NCBI GenBank assembly: GCA_001789395.1
Contig: MFZK01000010.1
Location: 1 to 36,621 of the forward strand
Reading direction: 5' to 3'
DNA length: 36,621 nucleotides
Source: Candidatus Roizmanbacteria bacterium RIFCSPHIGHO2_02_FULL_37_13b
GTDB taxonomy: Bacteria > Patescibacteriota > Microgenomatia > UBA1406 > HO2-37-13b
Below, piece after piece: positions 1 through 9,786 of this stretch. The notes under the pieces are model-generated. The model made no database searches. It was given only the letters and a program-made list of their open reading frames with translations, and was not told the DNA's origin. Within the stretch, counting starts at the first letter, position 1; each line of letters opens with the position of its first letter. Made by a program: the position numbers and the translations under genes.

Positions 1-476
1 AAATCTTCCGGCGGGTCTTCCGGTGCTTTCACTTTAAACTTATATTCATATGATTTATCTATTTTGGTTCCGTCTGCAGCTATTGAAGTATCTAATAATA
101 TGATGCTGTTTTCACCGTCTTGCCAGGCGACATCCGGATATATCGTTAATTTATTTCCTTTTGTTTTGATATAAATATCAGTTTCCGGAGAGATTTTATA
201 ATAGAGAGTTTTCGGATTAACTGTCTTTGAAAAAGTAAATTCTATAAAAGCAATTGGCGCATAGTCAGCCTTGATGTCAAGTGGAGGTCGGGTAGAGAGT
301 AGAGTGAATGGCGGTTCCTCGGCGGGTATGCCTGGTTTTTCTGTCGGCAATGATGCGGTTGGGATGATGATCGAAGTTTCGGGACCGGGCTGTCGATTGC
401 TCAAGTAAATCCAAGTGAATAAGGCAATTGAAGCAAGAAAGATAAGAAGTATGGAAAATAATATTTTTTTATTCAT
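1..476 (-). CDS. Membrane-anchored protein with Ig-like (SbsA/Big_5-like) domain, partial (runs off left edge)
   Basis: Open frame from ATG at 476 to window edge on minus strand: MNKKILFSILLIFLASIALFTWIYLSNRQPGPETS...PPLDIKADYAPIAFIEFTFSKTVNPKTLYYKISPETDIYIKTKGNKLTIYPDVAWQDGENSIILLDTSIAADG; N-terminal TM segment then Ig-like pattern. Not in supplied ORF track because it is truncated. Confidence 0.6.
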   Translation of the reverse strand, partial: MNKKILFSILLIFLASIALFTWIYLSNRQPGPETSIIIPTASLPTEKPGIPAEEPPFTLLSTRPPLDIKADYAPIAFIEFTFSKTVNPKTLYYKISPETDIYIKTKGNKLTIYPDVAWQDGENSIILLDTSIAADGTKIDKSYEYKFKVKAPEDPPED

Positions 477-526
477 ATATTTTACCTTTATTTGTCATTC
501 TGGCTTGCCCAGAATCAAACAAAAAT

Positions 527-1348
527 TTATGGACATTTTATTTTTAATGCTGCATCAAGCCAACCAATGCCTCCATTATTAACATTATAGACTCCAAGTT
601 GAACATGGGTATGAGGAGTGTTGGATCCCCAACAGAAATTGCAGATCTTGCCGGCTTCTTCGCCCGATGATCCGCTTTTACCAGAATATGGCATTGAGTG
701 ATGAAACTGCAACCAATAGGATTGATTATTGAAAGTGGTTGAATATTTTAATATCCAATTATCAGTGTATTTTCTCGGTTCTTGAGGTATCCATTTAACT
801 TTTTTCCCGTCGATAAAAGGAAAAAGTATGGGTTGACTCTTGATGGCGTAAATGTCTAAACCGTTATTAACTCCAAGATCTGCACGGCAAAGATTCACAT
901 AATAATTGTCTCCTTTGTTTTTGTCTTTCGGATAACAACTATTAGCGGTTGGGTCACCACAGTTAAATATACAATGTTGGCATGTTACTCCTGATAGTTT
1001 GGTAAATTTACTGCTGCAGAGGATTCTTCCATTGATTATTGGACAGCTGAATTTAGTACTATTCGGGATAATGTCATTAATCGTGGGAATAGGATTTTGT
1101 GGATGAGATGGTTGATTTTGAATACCTGTTGGAGGTAAATTCTGATCTGATGGAGCTTGTGAAGGTGTTAATCCCGTATCGGTTGAGGGAGTTCTATTAC
1201 TTTGACAATCGGCAAACAAAATACACTTAAGAGTAGTTAAAGGACTTGAGTCGTCAGTTGCTTGTTGAGCATGGGATGAAGTCGGTATAAAAAAAAGTAT
1301 TAAAAAAATAAAAAAAAAATTTACAAGCAAAAGTTTTTTATCCTTCAT
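527..1348 (-). CDS. Secreted Cys-rich LytM/M23-like domain protein (possibly degenerate)
   Basis: Signal peptide MKDKKLLLVNFFFIFLILFFIPTSSHA; C-terminal half has M23-like order NNGLDI...LQFHHS...PHTHVQLG. Start moved to internal ATG 1348, overlapping the rfbA stop by 4 nt. Confidence 0.55.
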   Translation of the reverse strand: MKDKKLLLVNFFFIFLILFFIPTSSHAQQATDDSSPLTTLKCILFADCQSNRTPSTDTGLTPSQAPSDQNLPPTGIQNQPSHPQNPIPTINDIIPNSTKFSCPIINGRILCSSKFTKLSGVTCQHCIFNCGDPTANSCYPKDKNKGDNYYVNLCRADLGVNNGLDIYAIKSQPILFPFIDGKKVKWIPQEPRKYTDNWILKYSTTFNNQSYWLQFHHSMPYSGKSGSSGEEAGKICNFCWGSNTPHTHVQLGVYNVNNGGIGWLDAALKIKCP

Positions 1349-2073
1349 AAGGAAAAGGATTTCCTTGACCAATATTCATTGGCAGCAAATAAGCTTTCAA
1401 ATGTCCCAGCATCATGCCACCAGCCGTCAAGCTCTGCCCATTTGAGAGTTCCTTGTCTAATATAATGATTATTAACGTCGGTGATCTCCATTTCTCCACG
1501 AGTAGAGGGTCGACATGATCGAATGGCATCAAATACTTTGCTATCAAATAGATAAAGCCCGGTGACAGCATAATCTGATTTAGGATTTGTTGGTTTTTCT
1601 ACGATTTCAATGATTTTATTTTTATCATTCGGGTTAAAGTCGGGGACGCCAAATCTTTGTGGATCTTTGACTTTTTTTAAAAAAACCAAGGCACCATCTT
1701 TAAAGGTCGATATTGTTTCTGATATATCAGCATCGGTTGTGTTATCTCCTAAGATAACAGCTATAGACCCGCTATCGGCAAAATCCTCGGCTAGTGACAA
1801 AGCGTCGGCGATTCCACCCTTTGGATTTTCCTGATATGCATATTCCAAGTGTTTAATTCCCAATTCTTTGCCATTTTTTAGGACTGAGATAAAGTGTCCC
1901 GCATGAGGGCCTGAAGTGACAATGAGAATTTCATTAATATTAGCGTTGACCAATGTCTGAATTGGATAATAAATCATAGGTTTATCGAAGATGGGTAGAA
2001 GATGCTTATTGGTAGCAAAAGTTAGAGGATATAGTCTGGTAGCAAGTCCACCGGCTAAAATTACTCCTTTCAT
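1345..2073 (-). CDS. rfbA: Glucose-1-phosphate thymidylyltransferase / sugar nucleotidyltransferase
   Basis: MKGVILAGGLATRLYPLTFATNKHLLPIFDKPMIYYPIQTL...GDNTTDAD...FGVPDF...EKPTNPKSDYAVTGLYLFD: canonical NTP_transferase motifs. Confidence 0.9.
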   Translation of the reverse strand: MKGVILAGGLATRLYPLTFATNKHLLPIFDKPMIYYPIQTLVNANINEILIVTSGPHAGHFISVLKNGKELGIKHLEYAYQENPKGGIADALSLAEDFADSGSIAVILGDNTTDADISETISTFKDGALVFLKKVKDPQRFGVPDFNPNDKNKIIEIVEKPTNPKSDYAVTGLYLFDSKVFDAIRSCRPSTRGEMEITDVNNHYIRQGTLKWAELDGWWHDAGTFESLFAANEYWSRKSFSL

Positions 2074-2354
2074 ATTAATATTATTTGTAATAATAAGAGA
2101 ATCGTGATACCAATTAGAAAATATTCTAGCACAATTTTAGGTCGAAGTGACTTATCTAAAAGGTGATGGGTGATTCCCCAAAAAATATAAAAAATGATAA
2201 AAAGCGCCAGAATCATAAATTGTGCCATTCTTTCGCCCCGAGATAAACTTAACAATACTAAAAAAAATATTCCTAGTGTCAGTAATAACAGATAATCAAA
2301 AAGATGTTTTTTAGCTAATTTCGTGATGTGGTCAAAAAAATTTTGTCGGTTCAT
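2070..2354 (-). CDS. Small multi-TM membrane protein
   Basis: ORF with three hydrophobic segments; overlaps rfbA start by 4 nt; ATG at 2354 preferred over GTG at 2369. Confidence 0.5.
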   Translation of the reverse strand: MNRQNFFDHITKLAKKHLFDYLLLLTLGIFFLVLLSLSRGERMAQFMILALFIIFYIFWGITHHLLDKSLRPKIVLEYFLIGITILLLLQIILI

Positions 2355-2355
2355 A

Positions 2356-3318
2356 TTATAAGATTGCACCTTTCTTTAATATAAATAAAGAAATAAAAAT
2401 AATTCCCAAAAAGATAAAATGTGCTAGATGCCGGCCGGTCAGTCGAACGACGTTTAGCTTATATGCATAATAGAAATCCAGTATTAACGCTATTATTAAT
2501 ATTAATATAAACAAATGACTGGTATTAAATGTGAGTTGACCTAATATTCTTGCGGTTTTATCAGTTGGACGACTGCCGGCAACGATGTCATATTTTGTAG
2601 CTGGGGTAGTACTCGTTGGAGTCACGTCTAAGCCTTCGGTGATCGTTGCGATGGGAGAAGGGACATTAGTTGGTATGTTCGTTGGAATAGTGGTTGGTTT
2701 TAGAAAGGTGACAGTTTTTTCAGCAGCTTCTACCGGTTTGGCCGCAATCGCTTTACCCTTTAGCGGTGTGCCAAACATTTGAACGACAATGGTTGTTTCG
2801 TCTCCATTGAATTTTCCATTGACAATACCAAAACCTACATCGGCATAAGAGGCCTTGAGTATATTATCGCGATGGGACGTAGAGTTCATCCAGGCATTGA
2901 CAGTAGCTTCAGCATCAGAAAAATTCTTAGCCAAATTTTCTCCGGCGAGAGAGTATGAATAGCCGGCTCCCCTGATGAAATCCCAGGGCGATTTATTATT
3001 TTGAGGATTAAAATGTGCCCAATATCCGCTAGCAAACATATCGTTAGCTTTGTTAACTGCAGCGCTACTTAAAGCAGCGTTAAAAGTTAGTGTGGCTAAT
3101 CCATTCTCAATTCTTCTTTGATTTGTTAATTGATAGTATTTGTCGGTTGATTGATCGGCGGATAGTCCTAAAATATTTGGTAATGGTAATAACCGATAAG
3201 CAATTGAAATAAACATAATAACGGCAAGATAAAGAGAAAGAAAATCAAGATGAAGTAATTTAGAGCGATAATTATTATTTTCTGATGGAATGAAAAGATG
3301 GTGGAGTAAATTATTCAT
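2356..3318 (-). CDS. CAP/SCP (YkwD-like) domain membrane protein
   Basis: NQRRIENGLATLTFNAALSSAAVNKANDMFASGYWAHFNPQ...GENLAKNFSDAEATVNAWMNSTSHRDNILKASYADVGFGI, followed by C-terminal TM segments. Confidence 0.85.
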   Translation of the reverse strand: MNNLLHHLFIPSENNNYRSKLLHLDFLSLYLAVIMFISIAYRLLPLPNILGLSADQSTDKYYQLTNQRRIENGLATLTFNAALSSAAVNKANDMFASGYWAHFNPQNNKSPWDFIRGAGYSYSLAGENLAKNFSDAEATVNAWMNSTSHRDNILKASYADVGFGIVNGKFNGDETTIVVQMFGTPLKGKAIAAKPVEAAEKTVTFLKPTTIPTNIPTNVPSPIATITEGLDVTPTSTTPATKYDIVAGSRPTDKTARILGQLTFNTSHLFILILIIALILDFYYAYKLNVVRLTGRHLAHFIFLGIIFISLFILKKGAIL

Positions 3319-3339
3319 AATATTAGTAACTTATTAATT

Positions 3340-3732
3340 CTAGAAATACTTGAAGATTAAATCAAGTTTTCCTTTAATAAAAGCAAAACTTAAGGAGATT
3401 CCAATGGAATCAATAAAAATGTCGCGAATTCTTCCTTCTCTTGAGGGGACAAACGTTTGGTGAAATTCATCAGATACTGCGTAGAAAAAAGCGATTAAAA
3501 AAGAGGCTATGAACTGTTTTTTTACAGAAATATGGCTGGTTTTATGCAGAGCACGAAAAATCAAAAAAAATAATATAGCATATTCAATGACATGAAGTGA
3601 TTTAAAAATAATAAAATCTAGTCCGGTGTTTTGCATGATTCCTATCTTAGGTCGTGATGAAAGAATAAAAATCAGCGCCATCCAAAGACTAGCTGGCAGC
3701 CAAGCAATTATTTTGTTATGAGTCGATGACAT
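3340..3732 (-). CDS. VanZ-like family membrane protein
   Basis: MALIFILSSRP...KSLHVIEYAILFFLIFRAL...FFYAVSDEFHQTFVPSREGRIRDIFIDSIGI: VanZ signature. Confidence 0.85.
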   Translation of the reverse strand: MSSTHNKIIAWLPASLWMALIFILSSRPKIGIMQNTGLDFIIFKSLHVIEYAILFFLIFRALHKTSHISVKKQFIASFLIAFFYAVSDEFHQTFVPSREGRIRDIFIDSIGISLSFAFIKGKLDLIFKYF

Positions 3733-4916
3733 ATATAGGCAATATTTAGTAGAGAAATAAAATAAGAACTAGCCGATAAGGCTTTGATAATATTAGCATG
3801 ATTGCTTATGATATTGTTGCTCACTCCTAAAATATTACCCGTTTTAGCATTGTTAATAATTCTTTCTTGAGATTCAAATTTTATTTTTTTCCCAAAACTC
3901 TTAATTTTTGGGTGAGTTAAATCACCGGCAAATTTAATCAAAGTTTTCGTTGTAATAGGAGTTAATTTTATTGAAGATATGTTTGATAGAAGTATTGAGG
4001 TTGGTAAAGTCGTAATTGTATTTGAGAGCGTTGGTTGACTGGCATTACAGTTTTGTTCGTTTGCGTTACCTTTTGATGGACTGCCAAAACACCACTCCGG
4101 TTTGGTCGGATCTTTTTTGAATATTGAGTTGCCTTGTTTAACACCAGAGTAAGAGATAAAATCTTGTTGGTCACTATTGTAATTTAGAAGTCTAATCTCG
4201 TCGCTATCATTATTAAATATCGAAGATGATAATTCGATCACAGCATATTTTTTTGGCTCAATTGAAAGAGTAAAAGTCTTAAGCTGGGAACCTCCGTTTA
4301 ATATATCATCAAGATGCCAATCATTAAGTTTTACTTGATAATCATTATCATTGTATATCTCAACCCATTCCGACTCGTCATCCTTTGGATAGACATAACT
4401 TTCAGAAATATAGACATTACTAATTGGTGATGGTAGAGGATTGAGAGTAGAGGGTAGAATTGGACTTTCTGTAGGAGAATTATTGATGCAGGGATTATTA
4501 GCGGCCTTTTTTGTCGTCTGACAGTCTGTTTGCCAAATACTATCCCGGTCAGGACACTGGCAGTACGATTGGTTTTTTTCAATAGTTCCGGAATATGTGG
4601 CAATATCAATTAATTCACCGGAGATATTTTTTAAGATCACTGTATCCCCGTCATTATTTAACACATTAGTTGAAGTGGTTAAAATATAGTCTTTTGATGA
4701 AACTAATGAGGATTCAATATTTAATTCTTTGCCAGTTTTATCAGTGACTCTGTAATTTGATAAATCAACATTACTTTCAGATTCGTTATACAACTCTACC
4801 CACTCGACTTCATCATTATTTGGGCTTGGGTAAATTTCATTAATTATCAAGCCATAGCAATCTGGAGGTAGGCAAACAAATATGAATAAGAAAAAGAAAA
4901 GCAGTTTAATTCTCAT
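3708..4916 (-). CDS. Lamin-tail domain (LTD) protein, two LTD repeats, secreted/anchored
   Basis: Two copies of LTD pattern: IINEIYPSPNNDEVEWVELYNESESNVDLSNYRVTD and YISESYVYPKDDESEWVEIYNDNDYQVKLNDWHLDD; signal peptide and C-terminal hydrophobic segment. Confidence 0.8.
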   Translation of the reverse strand: MRIKLLFFFLFIFVCLPPDCYGLIINEIYPSPNNDEVEWVELYNESESNVDLSNYRVTDKTGKELNIESSLVSSKDYILTTSTNVLNNDGDTVILKNISGELIDIATYSGTIEKNQSYCQCPDRDSIWQTDCQTTKKAANNPCINNSPTESPILPSTLNPLPSPISNVYISESYVYPKDDESEWVEIYNDNDYQVKLNDWHLDDILNGGSQLKTFTLSIEPKKYAVIELSSSIFNNDSDEIRLLNYNSDQQDFISYSGVKQGNSIFKKDPTKPEWCFGSPSKGNANEQNCNASQPTLSNTITTLPTSILLSNISSIKLTPITTKTLIKFAGDLTHPKIKSFGKKIKFESQERIINNAKTGNILGVSNNIISNHANIIKALSASSYFISLLNIAYICHRLITK

Positions 4917-4968
4917 TAATTACATAATAAAATATTGGCAATTTTAAGTAAAGAATTCGTTAGTCCTA

Positions 4969-6171
4969 TTATCTCGGATACACATGAAGATAGTATGTTG
5001 AAATATTTGAACCTGAATGCACCAGTTTTACATAAGGTAGTGTGCAACCGCCGCTACCAGAGAATGCCCCTCGATATAAAACGCCATCAGAAACTGCTTT
5101 GACATCTTGGGACGATCCGTTAATATCAATCCCATTATGGAAACTGTAGATTCGACCTACCCATGTATTACGGACTCCCCAAGTAGAACCAAATCCCTGC
5201 TCGAGTTCTATTTTTGGATTTAGTGGCCATTCCCATGATCCTGATGGGTTGAAAGGATCACCATCTCCTGATCCACAACTTGGTCCGGAGCAATTTTGAT
5301 AATCGACGGATTTCAGAAATGAAAAAGGATTCACAACTGAGTCACCATCTTTTACTATAAAATGTAGATGTTGACCGGAAGAATTACAAGAGGCTCCACC
5401 GATGACTGATGCAATTCCTTCGCCCTGCTTAACATCACGCATTTTCGATTCAGAGCCACCTCCCGAGACAATGGCTTGTATAGCCAGATATTCAGCACGT
5501 AATTTATCAAGTAGCGATTGAAATGTCCGCTCATCATTTTTTGTCACTTCAAGTAATTTTTGCTTTGATTGTTTTTGAGAGCCAAGAGCAATTTGCTGAT
5601 CGTTTAATTTGATTTTAAGTGTATCCAGTTCCTGTTTTTTTTGTTCTCTTAGCTTCTTTTGTTCTTCAAAGTTATCTTTGTTTTGTTGCACTTTAAAAGC
5701 CATTCGTCGATCCGTATCCTGAGCGGTTTTTAAATATTTGATTTTATGTGAGAGTGTTGTTGCATTACCAGAACTAAACAAAATGTCAAAAAAATTAGTT
5801 TCTCTATTTTTATAGCTTTCATTAATTTTTGCAATCAGAATTTTGCCTAAATAATCAAGCGATTTGTTAAGCGTGTCAATTCGGGCGCCTAATTTTTCTA
5901 TTTCTTGTTCAGTGGTATTAATCTCATGTTCCGTAGTTGTTATTTTAAGTGTAGTTAGTTGAATTTGAGTATCCATTAACTTTATTTCAGAGGAGAGAGT
6001 ATTTTTTTGTAGACGGGTATCTTTTAATTTTTGTTCATATTCCTGTATTTTTTTTTGGCAGTCTTCTTGATTCTCACATTCTTTAGCAAATGTTGAGTAG
6101 GAGAATATTAATAATAGAGTGAAGATAAAAATAATTGTTAATAGATTTTTTGTTCTCATACCAAGATTCAA
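4969..6171 (-). CDS. EnvC-like coiled-coil M23/LytM peptidase with apparently circularly permuted catalytic domain
   Basis: Signal peptide, long coiled coil, then GQHLHFIV...NPFSFL preceding ...FHNGIDI...VLYRGAF...YYLHVYPR at the C-terminus; located 1 nt from ftsX. Confidence 0.8.
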   Translation of the reverse strand: MNLGMRTKNLLTIIFIFTLLLIFSYSTFAKECENQEDCQKKIQEYEQKLKDTRLQKNTLSSEIKLMDTQIQLTTLKITTTEHEINTTEQEIEKLGARIDTLNKSLDYLGKILIAKINESYKNRETNFFDILFSSGNATTLSHKIKYLKTAQDTDRRMAFKVQQNKDNFEEQKKLREQKKQELDTLKIKLNDQQIALGSQKQSKQKLLEVTKNDERTFQSLLDKLRAEYLAIQAIVSGGGSESKMRDVKQGEGIASVIGGASCNSSGQHLHFIVKDGDSVVNPFSFLKSVDYQNCSGPSCGSGDGDPFNPSGSWEWPLNPKIELEQGFGSTWGVRNTWVGRIYSFHNGIDINGSSQDVKAVSDGVLYRGAFSGSGGCTLPYVKLVHSGSNISTYYLHVYPR

Positions 6172-6172
6172 A

Positions 6173-7072
6173 TTATGACTTAATATATTTTGAAGTAGCG
6201 ATTAAATTACCAAAAAGTCCTATGGCCATACCAAATAAACTTGTTGCAAGAAATGAAATTAAAATATAACTCATTGATGGCGGCCAGACATAAAGACCTA
6301 AATCTCCAAAATTGTAAAATGGCAAAGTAGAGATGCCGTTTAAATATGAATTTAAAAAAGGTTGAAGATAAAAGAATATACCATAAAAAAGAACAAAAGC
6401 GACTGTTGCCGACACAAATCCGAAGGTCAGACCTTCCAGTAGAAATGGTTGTCTGATATAGCCATTAGATGCTCCTAATAGTTGAAGGAGTTCGATTTCG
6501 TCCTTTTTTAAGGCGATTTTAAACGCGGTTGTAGTCATAAGAACGATAAAAGATATTAAAATCAAAAATAAAAAGATGAACATCGTTATGTGACGCATAA
6601 TCGATGTTACGGTAATTAATTTATCAACTATATTTTTTTGAAATTCAACCTCGTCAACTCCGGGTTGTTTTTTTAGATATTCAGCAATTTCTGATAAATA
6701 AACAGGTTTTTTAGCATATATACCAAGCGATGAAGGTAGAATATCTGCGGATACCATCTCCAAGAGTAGAGGATTATCTTTGTTTAATTCGCGATAGATC
6801 TTTAAAGCGTCTTCTTGGGATGTATAGTTAATATCACTTACTTTACCAGATTTTGTCATAGTGTCTCTAATCTTAAGAATATCAGCCTCTTTGGTTTTGG
6901 TGTCAAAATAGACCGTGACCTCGGGTTTTGTCTCTACGTAAGACAAGAAACCATAGGAAAAAGACGTGAGACTAAAAAAGAAAAGACTCAAAAATAGAGT
7001 AAAAAAAAGAATCATGAATGATGCTAGTGATTGATACGGTGTCCGTTTTATTGATTTTAAAATTTCATTCAT
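6173..7072 (-). CDS. ftsX: Cell division protein FtsX
   Basis: MNEILKSIKRTPYQSLASFMILFFTLFLSLFFF...ELLQLLGASNGYIRQPFLLEGLTFG; 4-nt overlap with ftsE. Confidence 0.9.
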   Translation of the reverse strand: MNEILKSIKRTPYQSLASFMILFFTLFLSLFFFSLTSFSYGFLSYVETKPEVTVYFDTKTKEADILKIRDTMTKSGKVSDINYTSQEDALKIYRELNKDNPLLLEMVSADILPSSLGIYAKKPVYLSEIAEYLKKQPGVDEVEFQKNIVDKLITVTSIMRHITMFIFLFLILISFIVLMTTTAFKIALKKDEIELLQLLGASNGYIRQPFLLEGLTFGFVSATVAFVLFYGIFFYLQPFLNSYLNGISTLPFYNFGDLGLYVWPPSMSYILISFLATSLFGMAIGLFGNLIATSKYIKS

Positions 7073-7749
7073 AGTTCATAACCCGCACTGCGTAAATCTT
7101 TTTTAATAATGCCTTCTTTTAAAGCAATGACGCGTTTCTTAAAGCTATTGACAATATCGACATTATGAGTGGCAATAATTATTGTTTTTTCTTCATGATC
7201 AAGTTTTTTAAAAATGCGCATGATTTCCCAAGCTGTCTTTGGGTCTAAGTTACCGGTTGGTTCATCGGCCAAAATGATATCGCGACCTCCAATTATGGCA
7301 CGTGCTATAGCAGCCCGTTGTAATTCTCCTGCTGATAATTGGATCGGAAACATAAATTTTTTTTCCTCCAGTCCGACCATATCCAGCACTTTATTTACTT
7401 CGTCTTGGATAATTTTCTTAGCCGTTTGAGTAATTTTGAGAGATAAGGCAACATTTTCAAATATGTTTTTATCGTTAATGATTTTAAAATCTTGGAATAC
7501 TACTCCAATTTGTTGTCTAAGTTTGTCAATGTTGTTAAACTTCTTATCTGTAATTTCTAAATCATTGACAAAAATCGATCCCGAGGTTGGAATGATAGCT
7601 TTCAAGATCATTTTTAATATTGTAGTCTTACCCGCACCTGATGGACCGACAAAAAAAACGAATTCATTTGTATCAATCTGAAAGGAAATATCTTTTAAAT
7701 GAAAATTTCCATGAGGATAAGCTTTAGAAACGGAGTCAAATTTAATCAT
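7069..7749 (-). CDS. ftsE: Cell division ATP-binding protein FtsE
   Basis: ABC ATPase: Walker A GPSGAGKTT, signature LSAGELQRAAIARAI, Walker B IILADEPTGNLD; start set at ATG 7749 (MIKFDSVSKAYPHG). Confidence 0.92.
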   Translation of the reverse strand: MIKFDSVSKAYPHGNFHLKDISFQIDTNEFVFFVGPSGAGKTTILKMILKAIIPTSGSIFVNDLEITDKKFNNIDKLRQQIGVVFQDFKIINDKNIFENVALSLKITQTAKKIIQDEVNKVLDMVGLEEKKFMFPIQLSAGELQRAAIARAIIGGRDIILADEPTGNLDPKTAWEIMRIFKKLDHEEKTIIIATHNVDIVNSFKKRVIALKEGIIKKDLRSAGYEL

Positions 7750-7753
7750 AAAT

Positions 7754-8242
7754 TTATTCAACCTCAATAAATCCTACTTCCATGAGCCAACCGGCTTTTT
7801 CTGCAGAATAAGTCTCGCCTTTAACCTTGACTTTTTTATCGATGTATTGGCTTAAGTCGACAGTTGTCGAAGTTAGATATACGTTTTGCGAAGGGCCTCC
7901 TGGTCGTTCTAAGTGAAAAAATCCTTCTCCATCAATGCCTCCTTCTTTAAGTATGCCTTCGGCACTATCCTTAAAATTCTTTTTATCAGAGACTCCAGCA
8001 GTTTTTTCTACTGGTTGATTGGATTCATTGGTTGATTCTTCTACATTTTTAGTATTGATTGTTGATTTACTTTTTTTAGTTAGCAAGGAACCGCTAAATC
8101 CAGTTAAACCGCCCAAAATAAAAATAAGAACCAAAAGTAAAAAAGCTTTCGAATAGGTTATTTTATTACTATTGTCTTGTTTTTTTACGTCTTCTGAAAT
8201 TGGATGGAGAGTGGCGACGTCTCTTAAATTATCAGGTTTCAT
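7754..8242 (-). CDS. Single-TM hypothetical protein upstream of ftsE
   Basis: One TM (AFLLLVLIFILGGLTGFSGSLL) and a C-terminal small domain; start set at ATG 8242 (MKPDNLRD). Confidence 0.6.
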   Translation of the reverse strand: MKPDNLRDVATLHPISEDVKKQDNSNKITYSKAFLLLVLIFILGGLTGFSGSLLTKKSKSTINTKNVEESTNESNQPVEKTAGVSDKKNFKDSAEGILKEGGIDGEGFFHLERPGGPSQNVYLTSTTVDLSQYIDKKVKVKGETYSAEKAGWLMEVGFIEVE

Positions 8243-8314
8243 GGTGGATAAAAGCATAGCAAAAAAAGAATTAAACGTCAACAAGTCCTTGCATTTGTTT
8301 TTTTTGCGCCGTAG

Positions 8315-8320
8315 TATAAT
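8315..8320 (+). promoter_or_regulatory. Candidate -10 box TATAAT, 10 nt before ATG 8331
   Basis: TATAAT at 8315-8320; implies near-leaderless transcript. Confidence 0.45.
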
Positions 8321-8330
8321 TAATATTGCT

Positions 8331-9776
8331 ATGATATATCTATTTCTAGATAAGAATACTGTTAAATTGCTTAGTTTGTCTAAGGCGTTGTTAGGTCAAT
8401 TTAACAGTGTTTATTTTCAAAAGAATCATGAGAACGATCTATGGCAGACCGGTAAGGTTATTAATGTTGATTTAATTGCTTCTGCGGTTAAAGAAGCATT
8501 AACGCTATCTCGTCCACAAGCGGTGACCGAAAAAGAGGTGTGTCTTATATTGCCGCAGAGTACCTTTGAGTTTAAAGTATATGACATACCTATTGATATT
8601 TCTGAGTCGGCCATACTTCCCTTTATCCGTGATAAAGCCAGAGCCGATCTTCAAATGAGCTTATCAGATCTAATGTATGATTACTTGTTAATCAAGCAAA
8701 ATGGTCATGCAAAGGTGCTTTTTTTCGCTTTAAGTAAATCCGTATATAACAGTTATCTTCAGGCGCTGCAACTTTTGGGATTGCAGATAGCAAATGTCGT
8801 TCCTGAAACACTTGCCTATTTTAAACTTTTTGAAAAGACATTAAGGGCAGAAAAAAAAGAAAATATCCTTTATGTATTTTATAAAGAGCATGAATCATTC
8901 AGTTACTTATATAATTCTTTTGGTCTGCTTTATTCGACTAAATATCCAGTAAAAAAGGAGGGATTCGAGTTGGCTTTAAAAAACGTAATCGAAAAATTAA
9001 AAAAAGAAAATGTTAGTTTAAATAGAATAATTCTTTCGGGAGCGGGATCAGAGAAATTTCGCCAGGATTTATTTACTAAAGAAATAGGCGTTTGGACTAA
9101 CCCCTTAAAAAAAATTATTCTGAATTTTTATCAGGAATATCTGAAATTAATCATAATAAGTCCTTCTGAACCGTTTCCATTTTTAGATTATGACGTGTGT
9201 CTTGGAGCATTTATTTTTAGCAAAGAGAATACTCAATTTCGTTTAAATCAACCACAAGGAGATAAATCAAGTAGTCCAAAAATGAAATTAAAATTACCAA
9301 ACATTGGTTTAAAACTTCGTGATATTTCAATTTTTGTGTTTTCTTTTATTCTTACTTTTTTAGCAATTTATCTGATCCCAAAATTAAACATAAATTTACC
9401 ATTGCAACAATCAAAACAGATTGTACCCGTAAAGATAATCCCTACTTCTACGATTAAACCGCTTCCAACGCCAATGGTTGACAAAAAAACTTTAAAAATT
9501 AAGATTCTGAATGGATCTGGCGTCAAAGGACTGGCTGCAGTTGCGAAGAAAACATTGCAGGAAAAAGAATATGTCGAAATATTAACGGGAAACGCCGATA
9601 GTTTTGATATGGATAAAACCTCAGTCCAAGTTAAAGAAGATAAAAAAGCAATTCTCAATCTATTTTTAACCGATATCAACAGTTTGTTGAAGCTTGATAA
9701 ATCACAAATTAGTACACTAGAGAGTAGTCAATCTGCTGATATAATTCTGATCTTAGGAAAAGATTTCGAGAAGTAA
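8331..9776 (+). CDS. PilM/FtsA-like (actin-fold) N-terminal region fused through a TM to a LytR_C domain
   Basis: [23 protein letters not shown]...[17 protein letters not shown] (PilM-like pattern), [20 protein letters not shown], then [27 protein letters not shown] (LytR_C). Start placed at 8331. Confidence 0.6.
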   Translation: MIYLFLDKNTVKLLSLSKALLGQFNSVYFQKNHENDLWQTGKVINVDLIASAVKEALTLSRPQAVTEKEVCLILPQSTFEFKVYDIPIDISESAILPFIRDKARADLQMSLSDLMYDYLLIKQNGHAKVLFFALSKSVYNSYLQALQLLGLQIANVVPETLAYFKLFEKTLRAEKKENILYVFYKEHESFSYLYNSFGLLYSTKYPVKKEGFELALKNVIEKLKKENVSLNRIILSGAGSEKFRQDLFTKEIGVWTNPLKKIILNFYQEYLKLIIISPSEPFPFLDYDVCLGAFIFSKENTQFRLNQPQGDKSSSPKMKLKLPNIGLKLRDISIFVFSFILTFLAIYLIPKLNINLPLQQSKQIVPVKIIPTSTIKPLPTPMVDKKTLKIKILNGSGVKGLAAVAKKTLQEKEYVEILTGNADSFDMDKTSVQVKEDKKAILNLFLTDINSLLKLDKSQISTLESSQSADIILILGKDFEK

Positions 9777-9786
9777 GAACCTCAAT

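Noticed and set aside
494-515. Hairpin ATTCTGG-CTTGC-CCAGAAT as a rho-independent terminator
   Set aside because: No T-run follows on the minus strand; more like a common dispersed GTCATTCTG repeat, insufficient to call.
3968-4609. Minus-strand ORFs 3968-4174 and 4331-4609
   Set aside because: Alternate frames inside the lamin-tail gene 3708-4916.
7214-7681. Plus-strand ORFs 7214-7429 and 7436-7681
   Set aside because: Antisense shadows of ftsE (conserved ABC ATPase).
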